A stretch of DNA of 64,000 bases from Hymenobacter properus. GTDB taxonomy: Bacteria; Bacteroidota; Bacteroidia; Cytophagales; Hymenobacteraceae. Below are positions 42,145 to 49,902 of this stretch, in pieces (position 1 is the first letter of the stretch; the number at the start of each line of letters is the position of its first letter). Both the position numbers and the translations under genes were made by a program. A model generated the notes under the pieces. It did not search any database, was not told the DNA's origin, and was given only the letters and a program-made list of their open reading frames with translations. The stretch is taken from contig NZ_JADQDP010000004.1 of the NCBI RefSeq assembly GCF_015694735.1, forward strand, positions 310,001 through 374,000, given 5' to 3'.

Positions 42145-42217
42145 TGTCCGATGGTGTAACCGGCAACACGCTTGATTTTGATTCAAGAAAGTCCAGGTTC
42201 GAGCCCTGGTCGGACAA
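42145..42217 (+). tRNA. tRNA-Gln (anticodon UUG)
   Basis: A complete cloverleaf: acceptor TGTCCGA/TCGGACA, D arm GTGT/ACAC with loop AACCGGCA, anticodon stem CTTGA/TCAAG around TTTTGAT (anticodon TTG), five-base variable loop, T arm CCAGG-TTCGAGC-CCTGG, discriminator A. CCA is not encoded. An open frame of prs runs through it and should be ignored. Confidence 0.96.
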
Positions 42218-42238
42218 CGACACCGCTCGCATAGCAAA

Positions 42239-42292
42239 CGAAAGGCGCTGGCTTCTCCACTTCCCGGAGAGGTCAGCGCCTTTCGCTTTTTC
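42239..42292 (+). terminator. Terminator after tRNA-Gln
   Basis: CGAAAGGCGCTG / CAGCGCCTTTCG (12 bp) with a short inner stem, followed by CTTTTTC. Separates the tRNA from prs, so prs likely has its own promoter. Confidence 0.8.
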
Positions 42293-42374
42293 GCTCTGCC
42301 CTGTTTTTGGCCCCGCTTCGGCCCGGCCGCCCCGCTCTCTCCCACTGCTTCACCCCGTTACCATCCCCTTCGTC

Positions 42375-43304
42375 ATGGATTCACAGGTTAAAATTTTCGC
42401 TGGGAGCGCCTCCCGCGAGTTGGCTGAGAAAATTGCCCACGCCTACGGCACCGAACTCGGTGACCTTACTCTGCAGCGCTTCGCTGACTCCGAGTTGGGC
42501 CCAAGCTTCAACGAGAGCGTGCGGGGCTGCGCCGTATTCCTGGTGCAAAGCACCTTTCCGCCCGCTGAAAACCTCATGGAGCTTATGCTGATGGTAGACG
42601 CCTGCAAGCGTGCCTCGGCTTACAAGGTCAACATCGTGATGCCCTACATGGGCTACGCCCGCCAAGACCGCAAAGACAAGCCGCGCGTGAGCATCGGGGC
42701 CAAGGTGGTGGCCAACATCATTCAGAGCGTGGGCACCGACCGCGTGATGGCCTGCGACCTGCACGCCGGCCAGATTCAGGGCTTCTTCGACATCCCGGTC
42801 GACCACCTCGACGGTTCCACTGTGACGGCTCCCTACATCAAGTCGTTGGACCTGAAAAACCTGATTTTTGCCTCGCCCGACGTGGGCGGTGTGGTGCGCA
42901 CCCGCGCCTTCGCCAAGAAATTCGGCGCCGAAATCGTGGTCTGCGACAAGATGCGTCTGCGGGCCAACGAAATTGCCTCCATGCAAGTCATCGGTGATGT
43001 GAAGGGCATGGATGTGGTGTTTGTAGACGACATGGTGGACACAGCCGGCACCATCTGCAAAGCTGCCGACCTGGTGATGGAGCGCGGCGCCAACTCGGTG
43101 CGCGCCGTCATCACGCACCCGCTGCTCAGTGGCCCGGCCCACGAGCGAATTCGCAACTCTGCCCTCACCGAGCTGATTACAACCGACACCATCCCGCTGC
43201 GCGAGGAAAACGAGAAAATCCGCGTGATTTCGCTGGCCCCGCTGTTCGCGGCCGCCATTCGCAACGTGGTGACGCACGAGAGCATCAGCTCGCTGTTTGT
43301 GTAA
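42375..43304 (+). CDS. prs: Ribose-phosphate pyrophosphokinase
   Basis: A 309-residue PRPP synthase feeding purine, pyrimidine, His, Trp and NAD synthesis. Motifs: KIFAGSASRELAEKIA at the N-terminus, MPYMGYARQDRK near residue 93 (ATP flexible loop region), VMACDLHAGQIQGFF near 124, and the PRPP loop VVFVDDMVDTAGTICKAADL near 214. Starts at MDSQVKIF; upstream frame overlaps the tRNA. It supplies the substrate of the purine and pyrimidine genes at 27-33 kb. Confidence 0.97.
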   Translation: MDSQVKIFAGSASRELAEKIAHAYGTELGDLTLQRFADSELGPSFNESVRGCAVFLVQSTFPPAENLMELMLMVDACKRASAYKVNIVMPYMGYARQDRKDKPRVSIGAKVVANIIQSVGTDRVMACDLHAGQIQGFFDIPVDHLDGSTVTAPYIKSLDLKNLIFASPDVGGVVRTRAFAKKFGAEIVVCDKMRLRANEIASMQVIGDVKGMDVVFVDDMVDTAGTICKAADLVMERGANSVRAVITHPLLSGPAHERIRNSALTELITTDTIPLREENEKIRVISLAPLFAAAIRNVVTHESISSLFV

Positions 43305-43320
43305 GCGTCATTCGCATAGT

Positions 43321-43579
43321 CGTCTGTTATTGCGAGGCGGAGCCGAAGCAATCCGTCCTGTCAGCACCAGACACCTCCTGCTCCCAGAAAGCCCCGGCAC
43401 CACTACGGTACCGGGGCTTTTCATTTATCAGACTGAAGTTGGGCATCACCCCTAGCCTCTGTCCGCGGGAGAGGTGCTGAGAGTGAGGCCCAACTTCAGG
43501 CTTTGTCACAACTCAGAGTTAGTCGCATTGAGAGAACGGATTGCCGCGTTTCGCTTCGCTGCACTCGCGATGACAGACG
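43321..43579. repeat. Composite inverted repeat family C, copy 2, holding a second repeat
   Basis: Outer arms CGTCTGTTATTGCGAGGCGG ... and a matching right end with CACTCGCGATGACAGACG. Inside: the hairpin GAAAGCCCCGGCACC ... GGTACCGGGGCTTTT at 43387-43421, and a further pair CTGAAGTTGGGC (43433-43444) / GCCCAACTTCAG (43488-43499). Right half carries TTTGTCACAACTCAGA, the reverse of a segment in copy 1, so this copy is in the opposite orientation. Confidence 0.85.
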
Positions 43580-43634
43580 ACTTTGGCACAATTTTGTAGA
43601 ACGACCTTCCTAACTGGAACCTTTTTCTGCAAAC

Positions 43635-44701
43635 GTGATGCACAAGCTTTACACTTCCGCTCTACTCCTTATAGCCGCGCTACTATTCAGCGCCTGCGCT
43701 TCTTCGGTTCACATCAAGGCGCTGGCGCCGGCGGCAGTGCCCATGCCGGCCAACCTGCAAAGCGTGGCCACGGCCAACCGCATTATTCCAGAGTCGCGCC
43801 GCGACAAGTTTTTTGACGTGCTCGAAGGTGCCTTCACCGGCGAGGGCCTGGGCGTGGACCGCGCCGGTGCCGACGAGTGCGTGAATGTGGTAGGCAGGCC
43901 CTAGCTAACAACAGCTACCGCTTCAAGGTGACGCAGGCGCAGTTGCAACTGCTGGGCCGTAGCCGCGAGTTTTTTCTGCCGCCGCTGGCCCCGCGCTACG
44001 TGCAGGACCTATGCCGCCGCACCCAAGTGGACGGCCTCGTGGTGCTCGAAGCTTTCGATTCCGACATGGCGCTGAGCCACACCAATGGCTTCCGCACTTA
44101 TAAGGACAAGGAAGGCAAGGAGCACAAGGTGCCCACCGTGCAGGTTGAAATGATAATGAAAATTGTGAGCGGCTTTCGCACCTATGGCGCAGCGCAGGGC
44201 TTCGTGCTCGACCAGGCCCGGCAGGAAGACCAATTAGTGTTCCGGGGCGAGGGCGATAACTACCAGCAAGCCCTGCGCCAGCTGCCGCCGCCCCAGGAGT
44301 GCATTCGGCGGGTGGCCCAGCGGGCCGGCGACGGCTATGCCCGCCGCATTGCTCCTTCTTACATCGACCTGCACCGCGACTATTTCACCTCGGCCAAGAA
44401 GGACGCCCGCATGAAGGAAGCCGCCCAGCGCGCCGAGGCCGGCGACTGGGCCGGCGCGGCCACGCTCTGGCAGCAGTCGGCCCGACACCTCGACCCCAAA
44501 ATTGCCGGCCGGGCCTTCTACAACCTGGCCGTGGCCAGCGAAGTGCGCGGCGACCTGCCCGGTGCCATCGACTGGGCCAAGAAGTCGGCCTTTACCTGCA
44601 ACAACGGGCAGGCCCGCTCCTACCTGCGCGTGCTCAACGACCGGATGCAGGCGCAACAGTTGGTGCAAGAGCAACTCAAGAGCGTGCCTGTGGCCAACTA
44701 G
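43635..44701 (+). pseudogene. DUF6340-like lipoprotein, split by a frameshift
   Basis: The 5' part (43635-43904, 89 codons) has a lipobox FSAC at residues 17-20 and reads ...GAFTGEGLGVDRAGADECVN, then hits a stop. The 3' part (43877-44701) continues in the -1 frame with QALANNSYRFKVTQAQLQLL, FDSDMALSHTNGFRTY and a C-terminal TPR-like KEAAQRAEAGDWAGAATLWQ. Joined, they give one lipoprotein of the DUF6340 type (name from memory). A missing base near 43895-43900 explains the break. Either a real mutation, a sequencing error, or recoding; no classic slippery heptamer is evident. Confidence 0.7.
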
Positions 44702-44725
44702 CCTACCGTTTTTCTTGGTAACAGC

Positions 44726-44757
44726 TTGGCTTTTCGGCCGATTTCGCCCTACCTTTG
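44726..44757 (+). promoter_or_regulatory. rplY promoter (TTG-N21-TACCTTTG)
   Basis: TTG at 44726-44728 and TACCTTTG at 44750-44757, 21 nt apart. Confidence 0.7.
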
Positions 44758-44758
44758 C

Positions 44759-44802
44759 GGCCCGTTTGCCCCCGACGTTGGGAGCAGGCGGGCCATTTTT
44801 TT
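44759..44802 (+). promoter_or_regulatory. Terminator-like hairpin in the rplY leader (possible attenuator)
   Basis: GGCCCG (44759-44764) can pair with CGGGCC (44789-44794), followed by ATTTTTTT. An inner GCCCCC/GGGAGC-like pairing may help. It begins within a few bases of the predicted transcription start, so whether the whole stem is transcribed is uncertain. Confidence 0.4.
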
Positions 44803-44824
44803 ATTTTCTCAAAAACACTTTTTT

Positions 44825-45397
44825 ATGAAAAGCCTCGAGATTGTAGGGTTTAAAAGAGCGAATCTCGGTAAGACTGAGGCCAAAGCTTTGCGTTTGGACG
44901 CTCAGGTACCGTGCGTGTTGTATGGCGGCAAAGATGTGGTGCACTTCTCGGTGCCCGCCATCCTGTTCCGCGAATTGTTGTACACGCCGGAGGCTCACAT
45001 CGTGGACCTGAACGTGGAAGGTACGCACTACCGCGCCATCGTGCAGGACGCCCAGTTCCACCCCGTGAACGAAATGCTGCTGCACGTCGACTTCCTGGAG
45101 CTGCAGGAAGGCAAGGAAGTGAAAATGGAAATCCCCGTGAAGTTCGTGGGCGTTTCGCCCGGTGTGCTGGCCGGTGGCAAGCTGGTGAGCAAGCTGCGCA
45201 AGCTGAAAGTGCGCGCCGCCGCCGAAAACCTCCCCGACTACGTGGAAGTAAACATCAGCGGCCTGGAGCTCGGCAAATCCATCAAGGTGGGTGCAGTTGA
45301 AACCAACAACTACACCATCCTGACCAACGCGGCGGCTCCCATTGCCACCATCACCATCCCGCGTGCGCTGAAAGGCGAAATGGCCGCTAACCGCTAA
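44825..45397 (+). CDS. rplY: 50S ribosomal protein L25/general stress protein Ctc
   Basis: A 190-residue TL5/Ctc-type L25: an N-terminal 5S-rRNA-binding domain (MKSLEIVGFKRANLGKTEAK, then VPCVLYGGKDVVHFSVPAIL and DAQFHPVNEMLLHVDFLEL) and a C-terminal beta domain (from about residue 95 onward: VKFVGVSPGVLAGGKLVSKL, LPDYVEVNISGLELGKSIKV). Start chosen at MKSLEIVGF; the open frame upstream to 44726 is the promoter and leader. pth follows across an inverted repeat, a common neighbour pair. Confidence 0.95.
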   Translation: MKSLEIVGFKRANLGKTEAKALRLDAQVPCVLYGGKDVVHFSVPAILFRELLYTPEAHIVDLNVEGTHYRAIVQDAQFHPVNEMLLHVDFLELQEGKEVKMEIPVKFVGVSPGVLAGGKLVSKLRKLKVRAAAENLPDYVEVNISGLELGKSIKVGAVETNNYTILTNAAAPIATITIPRALKGEMAANR

Positions 45398-45406
45398 TTT
45401 GTCTGA

Positions 45407-45609
45407 ACCGCAGATTTAACGGATTAAACGGATTGCACAGATTCTTTTAGTCCTCAAATTTGGCGATTCAATCAGAAAGCCGCTCCAACCGTGGGGCGGC
45501 TTTTTATTTGTACCAAGTGAATGGTGCATCTCACCATTGCTAATAATTACAGATTCCAAAAACCGGCATTCGAATCTGTGCAATCCGTTTAATCCGTTAA
45601 ATCTGCGGT
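45407..45609. repeat. Perfect 38-nt inverted repeat between rplY and pth
   Basis: Arms 45407-45444 and 45572-45609 are exactly complementary. The arm is internally repetitive (TTTAACGGATTAAACGGATT). The loop of about 127 nt contains a terminator (next entry). The right arm ends 4 nt before the pth ATG. Confidence 0.93.
45477..45506 (+). terminator. Terminator inside the rplY-pth repeat loop
   Basis: AAAGCCGCTCC / GGGGCGGCTTTT (one bulge), T-run on the right. Confidence 0.75.
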
Positions 45610-45613
45610 CTAG

Positions 45614-46180
45614 ATGAAGTTTCTCGTTCTTTGCCTCGGCAACATTGGCCCCGAATACGCCGACACGCGCCACAACATCGGCTTTATGGTGGCCGATTAT
45701 CTGGCTGCAAAATTCGACGCGCCGCGCTTTGAAATAGGCCGCCACGCCTTCACCACCGAGTTCAAGCACAAAGGCCATACCTACGTGCTGGTGAAGCCAA
45801 CCACTTACATGAATTTGAGCGGCAAAGCCGCCGCACACTGGCTGGCTACGCTGAAAATTCCAGTTGAAAACATGGTGGTGGTAACCGACGACTTAGCCCT
45901 CCCCTTTGGGAAGCTGCGGCTGAAAGGCCAGGGTTCGGCGGGCGGGCACAATGGCCTAAAAGACATTCAGGCTACGCTGGGCACCGATGTATATGCCCGG
46001 CTGCGCTTCGGCGTGGATGCCAATTTCCCAAAAGGACGGCAGGTAGATTACGTGCTGAATCCTTTTTCAGCGGATGAGCAAATTGAATTGCCGACCCGAA
46101 TTGAAAAAGCAGGTGACGCTGTGCTGGCATTTGGCTCAATGGGCTTGGAACGAGCAATGAACGTGGTGAACGTGAAGTAG
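45614..46180 (+). CDS. pth: Peptidyl-tRNA hydrolase
   Basis: A 188-residue Pth releasing tRNAs from stalled peptidyl-tRNA. Motifs LCLGNIGPEYADTRHNIGFM with the catalytic His near 20, VLVKPTTYMNLSGKA near 60, DDLALPFGKLRLKGQGSAGG near 91, and HNGLKDIQATLGTDVYARLR near 113. Starts at MKFLVLCL next to the repeat arm. Confidence 0.97.
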   Translation: MKFLVLCLGNIGPEYADTRHNIGFMVADYLAAKFDAPRFEIGRHAFTTEFKHKGHTYVLVKPTTYMNLSGKAAAHWLATLKIPVENMVVVTDDLALPFGKLRLKGQGSAGGHNGLKDIQATLGTDVYARLRFGVDANFPKGRQVDYVLNPFSADEQIELPTRIEKAGDAVLAFGSMGLERAMNVVNVK

Positions 46181-46183
46181 CTG

Positions 46184-46394
46184 CCTGTCATTGCGAGGGG
46201 GCAGCCCGTGGCAAACGAAGTTCAGCGAAGCTAATCCTTCCTGTTGTCAGCAACTAGCCTACCAATGTGACAAAGTCAATCAAAAAGCCCCGGCGCCATT
46301 GCGGTACCGGGGCTTTCTGGTAAAAAGGCGTGTCTGGCGCTGACAGGATGGATTGCTTCGTCGCCGCTTGATTCGCGGAATGCTCGCAATGACA
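46184..46394. repeat. Composite inverted repeat family C, copy 3
   Basis: Left arm CTGTCATTGCGAGGGGGCAG, right end GCTCGCAATGACAAG. Interior hairpin AAAAAGCCCCGGCGCC ... GGTACCGGGGCTTT at 46283-46317, preceded by TGTGACAAAG as in the other copies. Between convergent pth and metG, and able to terminate both. Confidence 0.85.
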
Positions 46395-46418
46395 AGTAAC
46401 GGCTACGACACGCCGATA

Positions 46419-48461
46419 TTACGCCACGCCGCTGCCGTTGCGCACGGGTGTGCTGGGCTGCATGAGCGCCAGCATGCCATCGGCGTTTTCGGCCATGAGC
46501 AGCATGCCCTGGCTTTGAATGCCTTTGATTTCGCGCGGCGCCAAGTTTAGCAGCACTTGCACCTGCTGACCGATAAGGGCCTCGGGAATAAAATATTCCG
46601 CAATGCCGCTCACGATGGTGCGCTGCTCCAAGCCGACATCAACGGTGAGTTTGAGCAGCTTTTTGGTTTTGGCTACTTTTTCGGCTGCTACAATGGTGCC
46701 AATGCGCAAATCCATCTGGCCAAAATCATCGAAGGAAACATCGGTTTTGGCTGGCGTGACCGGTGTATTGGCCAGTTGATTTTCCTTTTTGGTATCGAGC
46801 AGCTTCTGCACTTGCGTCTCAACCACGGCATCCTCAATTTTAGCAAAAAGCAACGCTGCTTCGCGCAGTTGGTGACCAGCCGGCAGCGCATCGCGACGGC
46901 CGGCACTCGCCCAATTACCCAATTCTACGTTGAGCATATTGGCTAATTTTTGCGCCGATTCGGGCAGAAAGGGCTCCAGCAAAGGAGCCAACGCGGCCGC
47001 AATTTGCAGGGCCACGTGCAGCACCGTGCCGGTGCGTGCTGCATCGGTTTTGATGAGGTGCCAGGGCTGCGTTTCGGCCAGATATTTATTTCCCAAACGC
47101 GCCAGATTCAATACTTCGGCCAAAGCGTCGCGGAATCGGTAATTCTCAATTAACTCCCCAATTTTTGCGGGGAATTCGGCCAGTTGCGCGAAGGCATCCT
47201 CGTCAATAGGCGTTAGTTCGCCCAATTCCGGCACTTTTCCTTCGAAGAATTTGTGCGTGAGCACGGCGGCACGATTCACGAAATTGCCAAGCGTGGCTAC
47301 TAATTCGTTGTTATTCCGCGCTTGAAAATCCTTCCAGGTGAAGTCGTTGTCCTTGGTTTCGGGCGCGTTGGCGCACAGCACGTAGCGCAGCACATCGGCT
47401 TGGCCGGGGAAGTCGGCAAGGTATTCATGCAGCCACACCGCCCAGTTGCGCGAGGTGCTGATTTTGTCGCCTTCCAGGTTCAGAAATTCGTTGGCGGGCA
47501 CGTTATCCGGCAGCACATAATCACCATGCGCCTTCAGCATTACCGGGAAAATAATGCAGTGGAAAACAATGTTGTCTTTGCCGATGAAATGCACCAGTTT
47601 GGACTCCTTGTCCTTCCAGTAGGTTTCCCACTCGTCGGGGAAGGCCTCTTTGGTGGCCGAGATGTAGCCGATAGGCGCATCAAACCACACATACAGCACT
47701 TTACCTTCGGCTCCGGGCACCGGCACGGGCACGCCCCAGTCCAAGTCGCGCGTCACGGCGCGGGGGTGCAGGCCCTGGTCAATCCAAGACTTGCACTGGC
47801 CGTACACGTTGGTTTTCCAGTCGTTTTTGTGCCCTTCAATTATCCATTCGCGCAGCCAGGGCTCGTACTGGTCGAGGGGTAAAAACCAGTGCTTGGTATC
47901 GCGCAAAATGGGCTGCGCGCCGCTGAGCATGCTGCGCGGGTTAATTAATTCGGTGGGGCTGAGCGAGGTACCGCAACGCTCGCACTGGTCGCCGTAGGCA
48001 TTTTCGTTGCCGCAGTTGGGGCAAGTACCCACGATGTAGCGGTCAGCCAGGAATTGCTGGGCCTTTTCATCGAAATACTGTTGGGTGGTTTGCTCAATGA
48101 ATTTGCCGTCGTTGTTGAGTTTGGTGAAAAAACCGCTCGAAACTTCGGCGTGCGTGGCCGACGACGTGCGCGAATACACGTCGAACGACACGTTGAATTC
48201 TTTGAACGAATCACGAATCAAGGCGTGGTATTTATCCACCACTTGCTGCGGCGTCACGCCTTCTTTCTGGGCGCGAATGGTGATGGGAACGCCGTGCTCG
48301 TCGGAACCACAAATGAATTTCACGTCGCGGCCCGCTGACCGCAGATAACGCACGTAGATGTCGGCCGGCAAATAAACCCCGGCCAGGTGGCCAATATGCA
48401 CCGGTCCGTTGGCATAAGGCAAAGCAGCGGTGACGGTATAACGCTTAGGAAGTGAAGCCAT
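46419..48461 (-). CDS. metG: Methionine-tRNA ligase
   Basis: A 680-residue MetRS: ALPYANGPVHIGHLAGVYLP with HIGH near residue 20, a four-Cys zinc site (CPNCGNENAYGDQCERCG near 145), the class I active-site residues, the KMSKS counterpart as KISTSRNWAVWLHEYL near 330, the anticodon-binding helical domain, and a C-terminal EMAP/Trbp111-like tRNA-binding domain from about residue 570 (MDLRIGTIVAAEKVAKTKKL, EQRTIVSGIAEYFIPEALIG). Start taken at MASLPKRY; three more codons are possible upstream. Confidence 0.97.
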   Translation of the reverse strand: MASLPKRYTVTAALPYANGPVHIGHLAGVYLPADIYVRYLRSAGRDVKFICGSDEHGVPITIRAQKEGVTPQQVVDKYHALIRDSFKEFNVSFDVYSRTSSATHAEVSSGFFTKLNNDGKFIEQTTQQYFDEKAQQFLADRYIVGTCPNCGNENAYGDQCERCGTSLSPTELINPRSMLSGAQPILRDTKHWFLPLDQYEPWLREWIIEGHKNDWKTNVYGQCKSWIDQGLHPRAVTRDLDWGVPVPVPGAEGKVLYVWFDAPIGYISATKEAFPDEWETYWKDKESKLVHFIGKDNIVFHCIIFPVMLKAHGDYVLPDNVPANEFLNLEGDKISTSRNWAVWLHEYLADFPGQADVLRYVLCANAPETKDNDFTWKDFQARNNNELVATLGNFVNRAAVLTHKFFEGKVPELGELTPIDEDAFAQLAEFPAKIGELIENYRFRDALAEVLNLARLGNKYLAETQPWHLIKTDAARTGTVLHVALQIAAALAPLLEPFLPESAQKLANMLNVELGNWASAGRRDALPAGHQLREAALLFAKIEDAVVETQVQKLLDTKKENQLANTPVTPAKTDVSFDDFGQMDLRIGTIVAAEKVAKTKKLLKLTVDVGLEQRTIVSGIAEYFIPEALIGQQVQVLLNLAPREIKGIQSQGMLLMAENADGMLALMQPSTPVRNGSGVA

Positions 48462-48587
48462 ACAAAACAAAAAAGAAAACGGCTGACAAAACGCTATTTT
48501 TCAAAAAACGAATTAGCCGGCTGCAAGCAATAAGCAATTAGAAGAAAAATAGGCCGAATTAATTCAACCTAAAAACTGACGAAAACG

Positions 48588-48626
48588 TTTGACACTTAAT
48601 TCATTTTATATTTGACCGTCGTCAAA
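48588..48626 (+). promoter_or_regulatory. -7 element and overlapping dyad before the histone-like gene
   Basis: TATATTTG (48607-48614) matches TAnnTTTG. It overlaps the perfect dyad TTTGACCGTCGTCAAA (48611-48626); a further TTTGAC lies at 48588-48593. The arrangement suggests a repressor or autoregulatory site. Confidence 0.5.
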
Positions 48627-48693
48627 TAAGATGGGTTTGCAAATAAGCCTTCCGCTCTACCTATTTCACCTTCATTCAACCAATTTTTTTCAC

Positions 48694-49398
48694 ATGAAAA
48701 AACCTGCTTCTCCGCCCCAAGCGGAAAAATCCGCCAAGCGCACGCCGGAAGAAAAAGCGGCCCGTAAATCGGCAAAAAAAGCCGGGCGCGCTTCCGCCGA
48801 ACTCAGCGATGACCGGGCCAGCAAAAAAGCCAGCCAGAAAAAAACGCTGAAATCGGCCGCCAAGCAATTGCAGAAAGAGTTGAACAACCGCATGAACGAA
48901 GTGGTGGCTCGCATCCGCAAAGAAACGAAAGCCAAGCTGAAGGAAGTGGTTAAGGAGGCCACGCGCCGCCTCGACAGCGACACCGAGCGCATGTTTGAAG
49001 AGGCGCTGCACACCATTGTGCGCCACTACGACTCCGTGCCCGGCCCCGCTGTTGGCACCAGTCGCTCTTCCGCCAACGGCTCTGATACCTCGGGCCGTGG
49101 CCGCAAAAAAAGCCAGACACTGAACAAAGACGGCACGCCGCGCAAGCCGCGCTCGGCCCGTTCCGATGCCGATGCCGACGATAGCGCTGCCGAAACCACG
49201 GCACCTGCTGCAGCCACTAGCCGCGGCCGTAAGCCTGCTACCGCTGCGGCTCCCGCCCGCCGCGGCCCCAAGCCCGGCACGCCCGCTACCGGCGCCAAGC
49301 GTGGCCCCAAGCCCCGCACCCAAGCTGCCCCCGAGCCCGAAGCGACCGGTCTGCTCAACTCAGCCGATAGCCCCAGCACCGGCGAGGTAAGCGAATAG
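48694..49398 (+). CDS. Lysine/alanine-rich histone H1-like protein with AT-hook-type tail
   Basis: A 234-residue basic protein. Residues 1-100 are Lys/Ala/Glu-rich helix (EEKAARKSAKKAGRASAE, then QLQKELNNRMNEVVARIRKE and KLKEVVKEATRRLDSDTERM), able to form a coiled coil. From about 120 on the protein is low-complexity, with repeated AT-hook-like cores GRGRKKS, SRGRKP, ARRGPKPGT and KRGPKPRT. Such proteins bind DNA loosely and bridge or compact the nucleoid. It could also be a phasin-like coiled-coil protein, but the RGxKP tail favours DNA binding. Expression is likely controlled by the dyad upstream. Confidence 0.8.
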   Translation: MKKPASPPQAEKSAKRTPEEKAARKSAKKAGRASAELSDDRASKKASQKKTLKSAAKQLQKELNNRMNEVVARIRKETKAKLKEVVKEATRRLDSDTERMFEEALHTIVRHYDSVPGPAVGTSRSSANGSDTSGRGRKKSQTLNKDGTPRKPRSARSDADADDSAAETTAPAAATSRGRKPATAAAPARRGPKPGTPATGAKRGPKPRTQAAPEPEATGLLNSADSPSTGEVSE

Positions 49399-49417
49399 AG
49401 GATTGCCCTCACCCACA

Positions 49418-49460
49418 AGAAAAAAGCCCGCCTCAGCAATTGAAGCGGGCTTTTTTCTTG
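49418..49460. terminator. Bidirectional terminator
   Basis: CAAGAAAAAAGCCCGC / GCGGGCTTTTTTCTTG, a perfect 16-bp stem between convergent genes. Confidence 0.93.
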
Positions 49461-49470
49461 TAAAATTTAT

Positions 49471-49827
49471 TTACGGTCGGCGTATGGTAGTGTCCACGGG
49501 GGCGTCGTAGTTGAGGCGCTGCATGCGCGTTTCGGGCGTGGTAGTGTTGGGGTCGTTGGTGTTCACGTTTTCGATGCGCTTTTGCCGGTTGATGTCGGCG
49601 GCTTGCTCGCCTAGGCGCACGCGGTTGGGCGTGGCGTCGGGCAGTTCGCGGCCGCCCACGGCACCCGTGCCGTTGCTGTTGTAAATGGCCCGGCGGTCGG
49701 CGTCGGAATTAACGGTGGTGGGCACGGCCGTTTCGGCCGATTGCTCGGTGGCAGTGCAGGCGGTAAGCGCCAGCCACAGGCCTAAGGCCAGCCCCGGGCG
49801 GCCCGTTGTTTTCAGAATACATGTCAT
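49471..49827 (-). CDS. Small hypothetical lipoprotein
   Basis: 118 residues with a type II signal sequence: LALGLWLALTAC, lipobox Cys at residue 24. The mature part is hydrophilic and Asn/Thr/Asp-rich (DATPNRVRLGEQAADINRQK near 63), with no recognised domain. It lies between a histone-like and a DUF3050 gene and does not suggest a partner. Confidence 0.72.
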   Translation of the reverse strand: MTCILKTTGRPGLALGLWLALTACTATEQSAETAVPTTVNSDADRRAIYNSNGTGAVGGRELPDATPNRVRLGEQAADINRQKRIENVNTNDPNTTTPETRMQRLNYDAPVDTTIRRP

Positions 49828-49902
49828 GGCTGCGCTTGCAAAAGACAGCCGGAACGGGCTGCCTGCTTCAAACGCGACAGGGCCGCCGGTGGTTGGCTGA
49901 AT

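Noticed and set aside
42144..42374. N-terminal extension of prs
   Set aside because: It would translate the tRNA-Gln gene and its terminator; the family start is at 42375.
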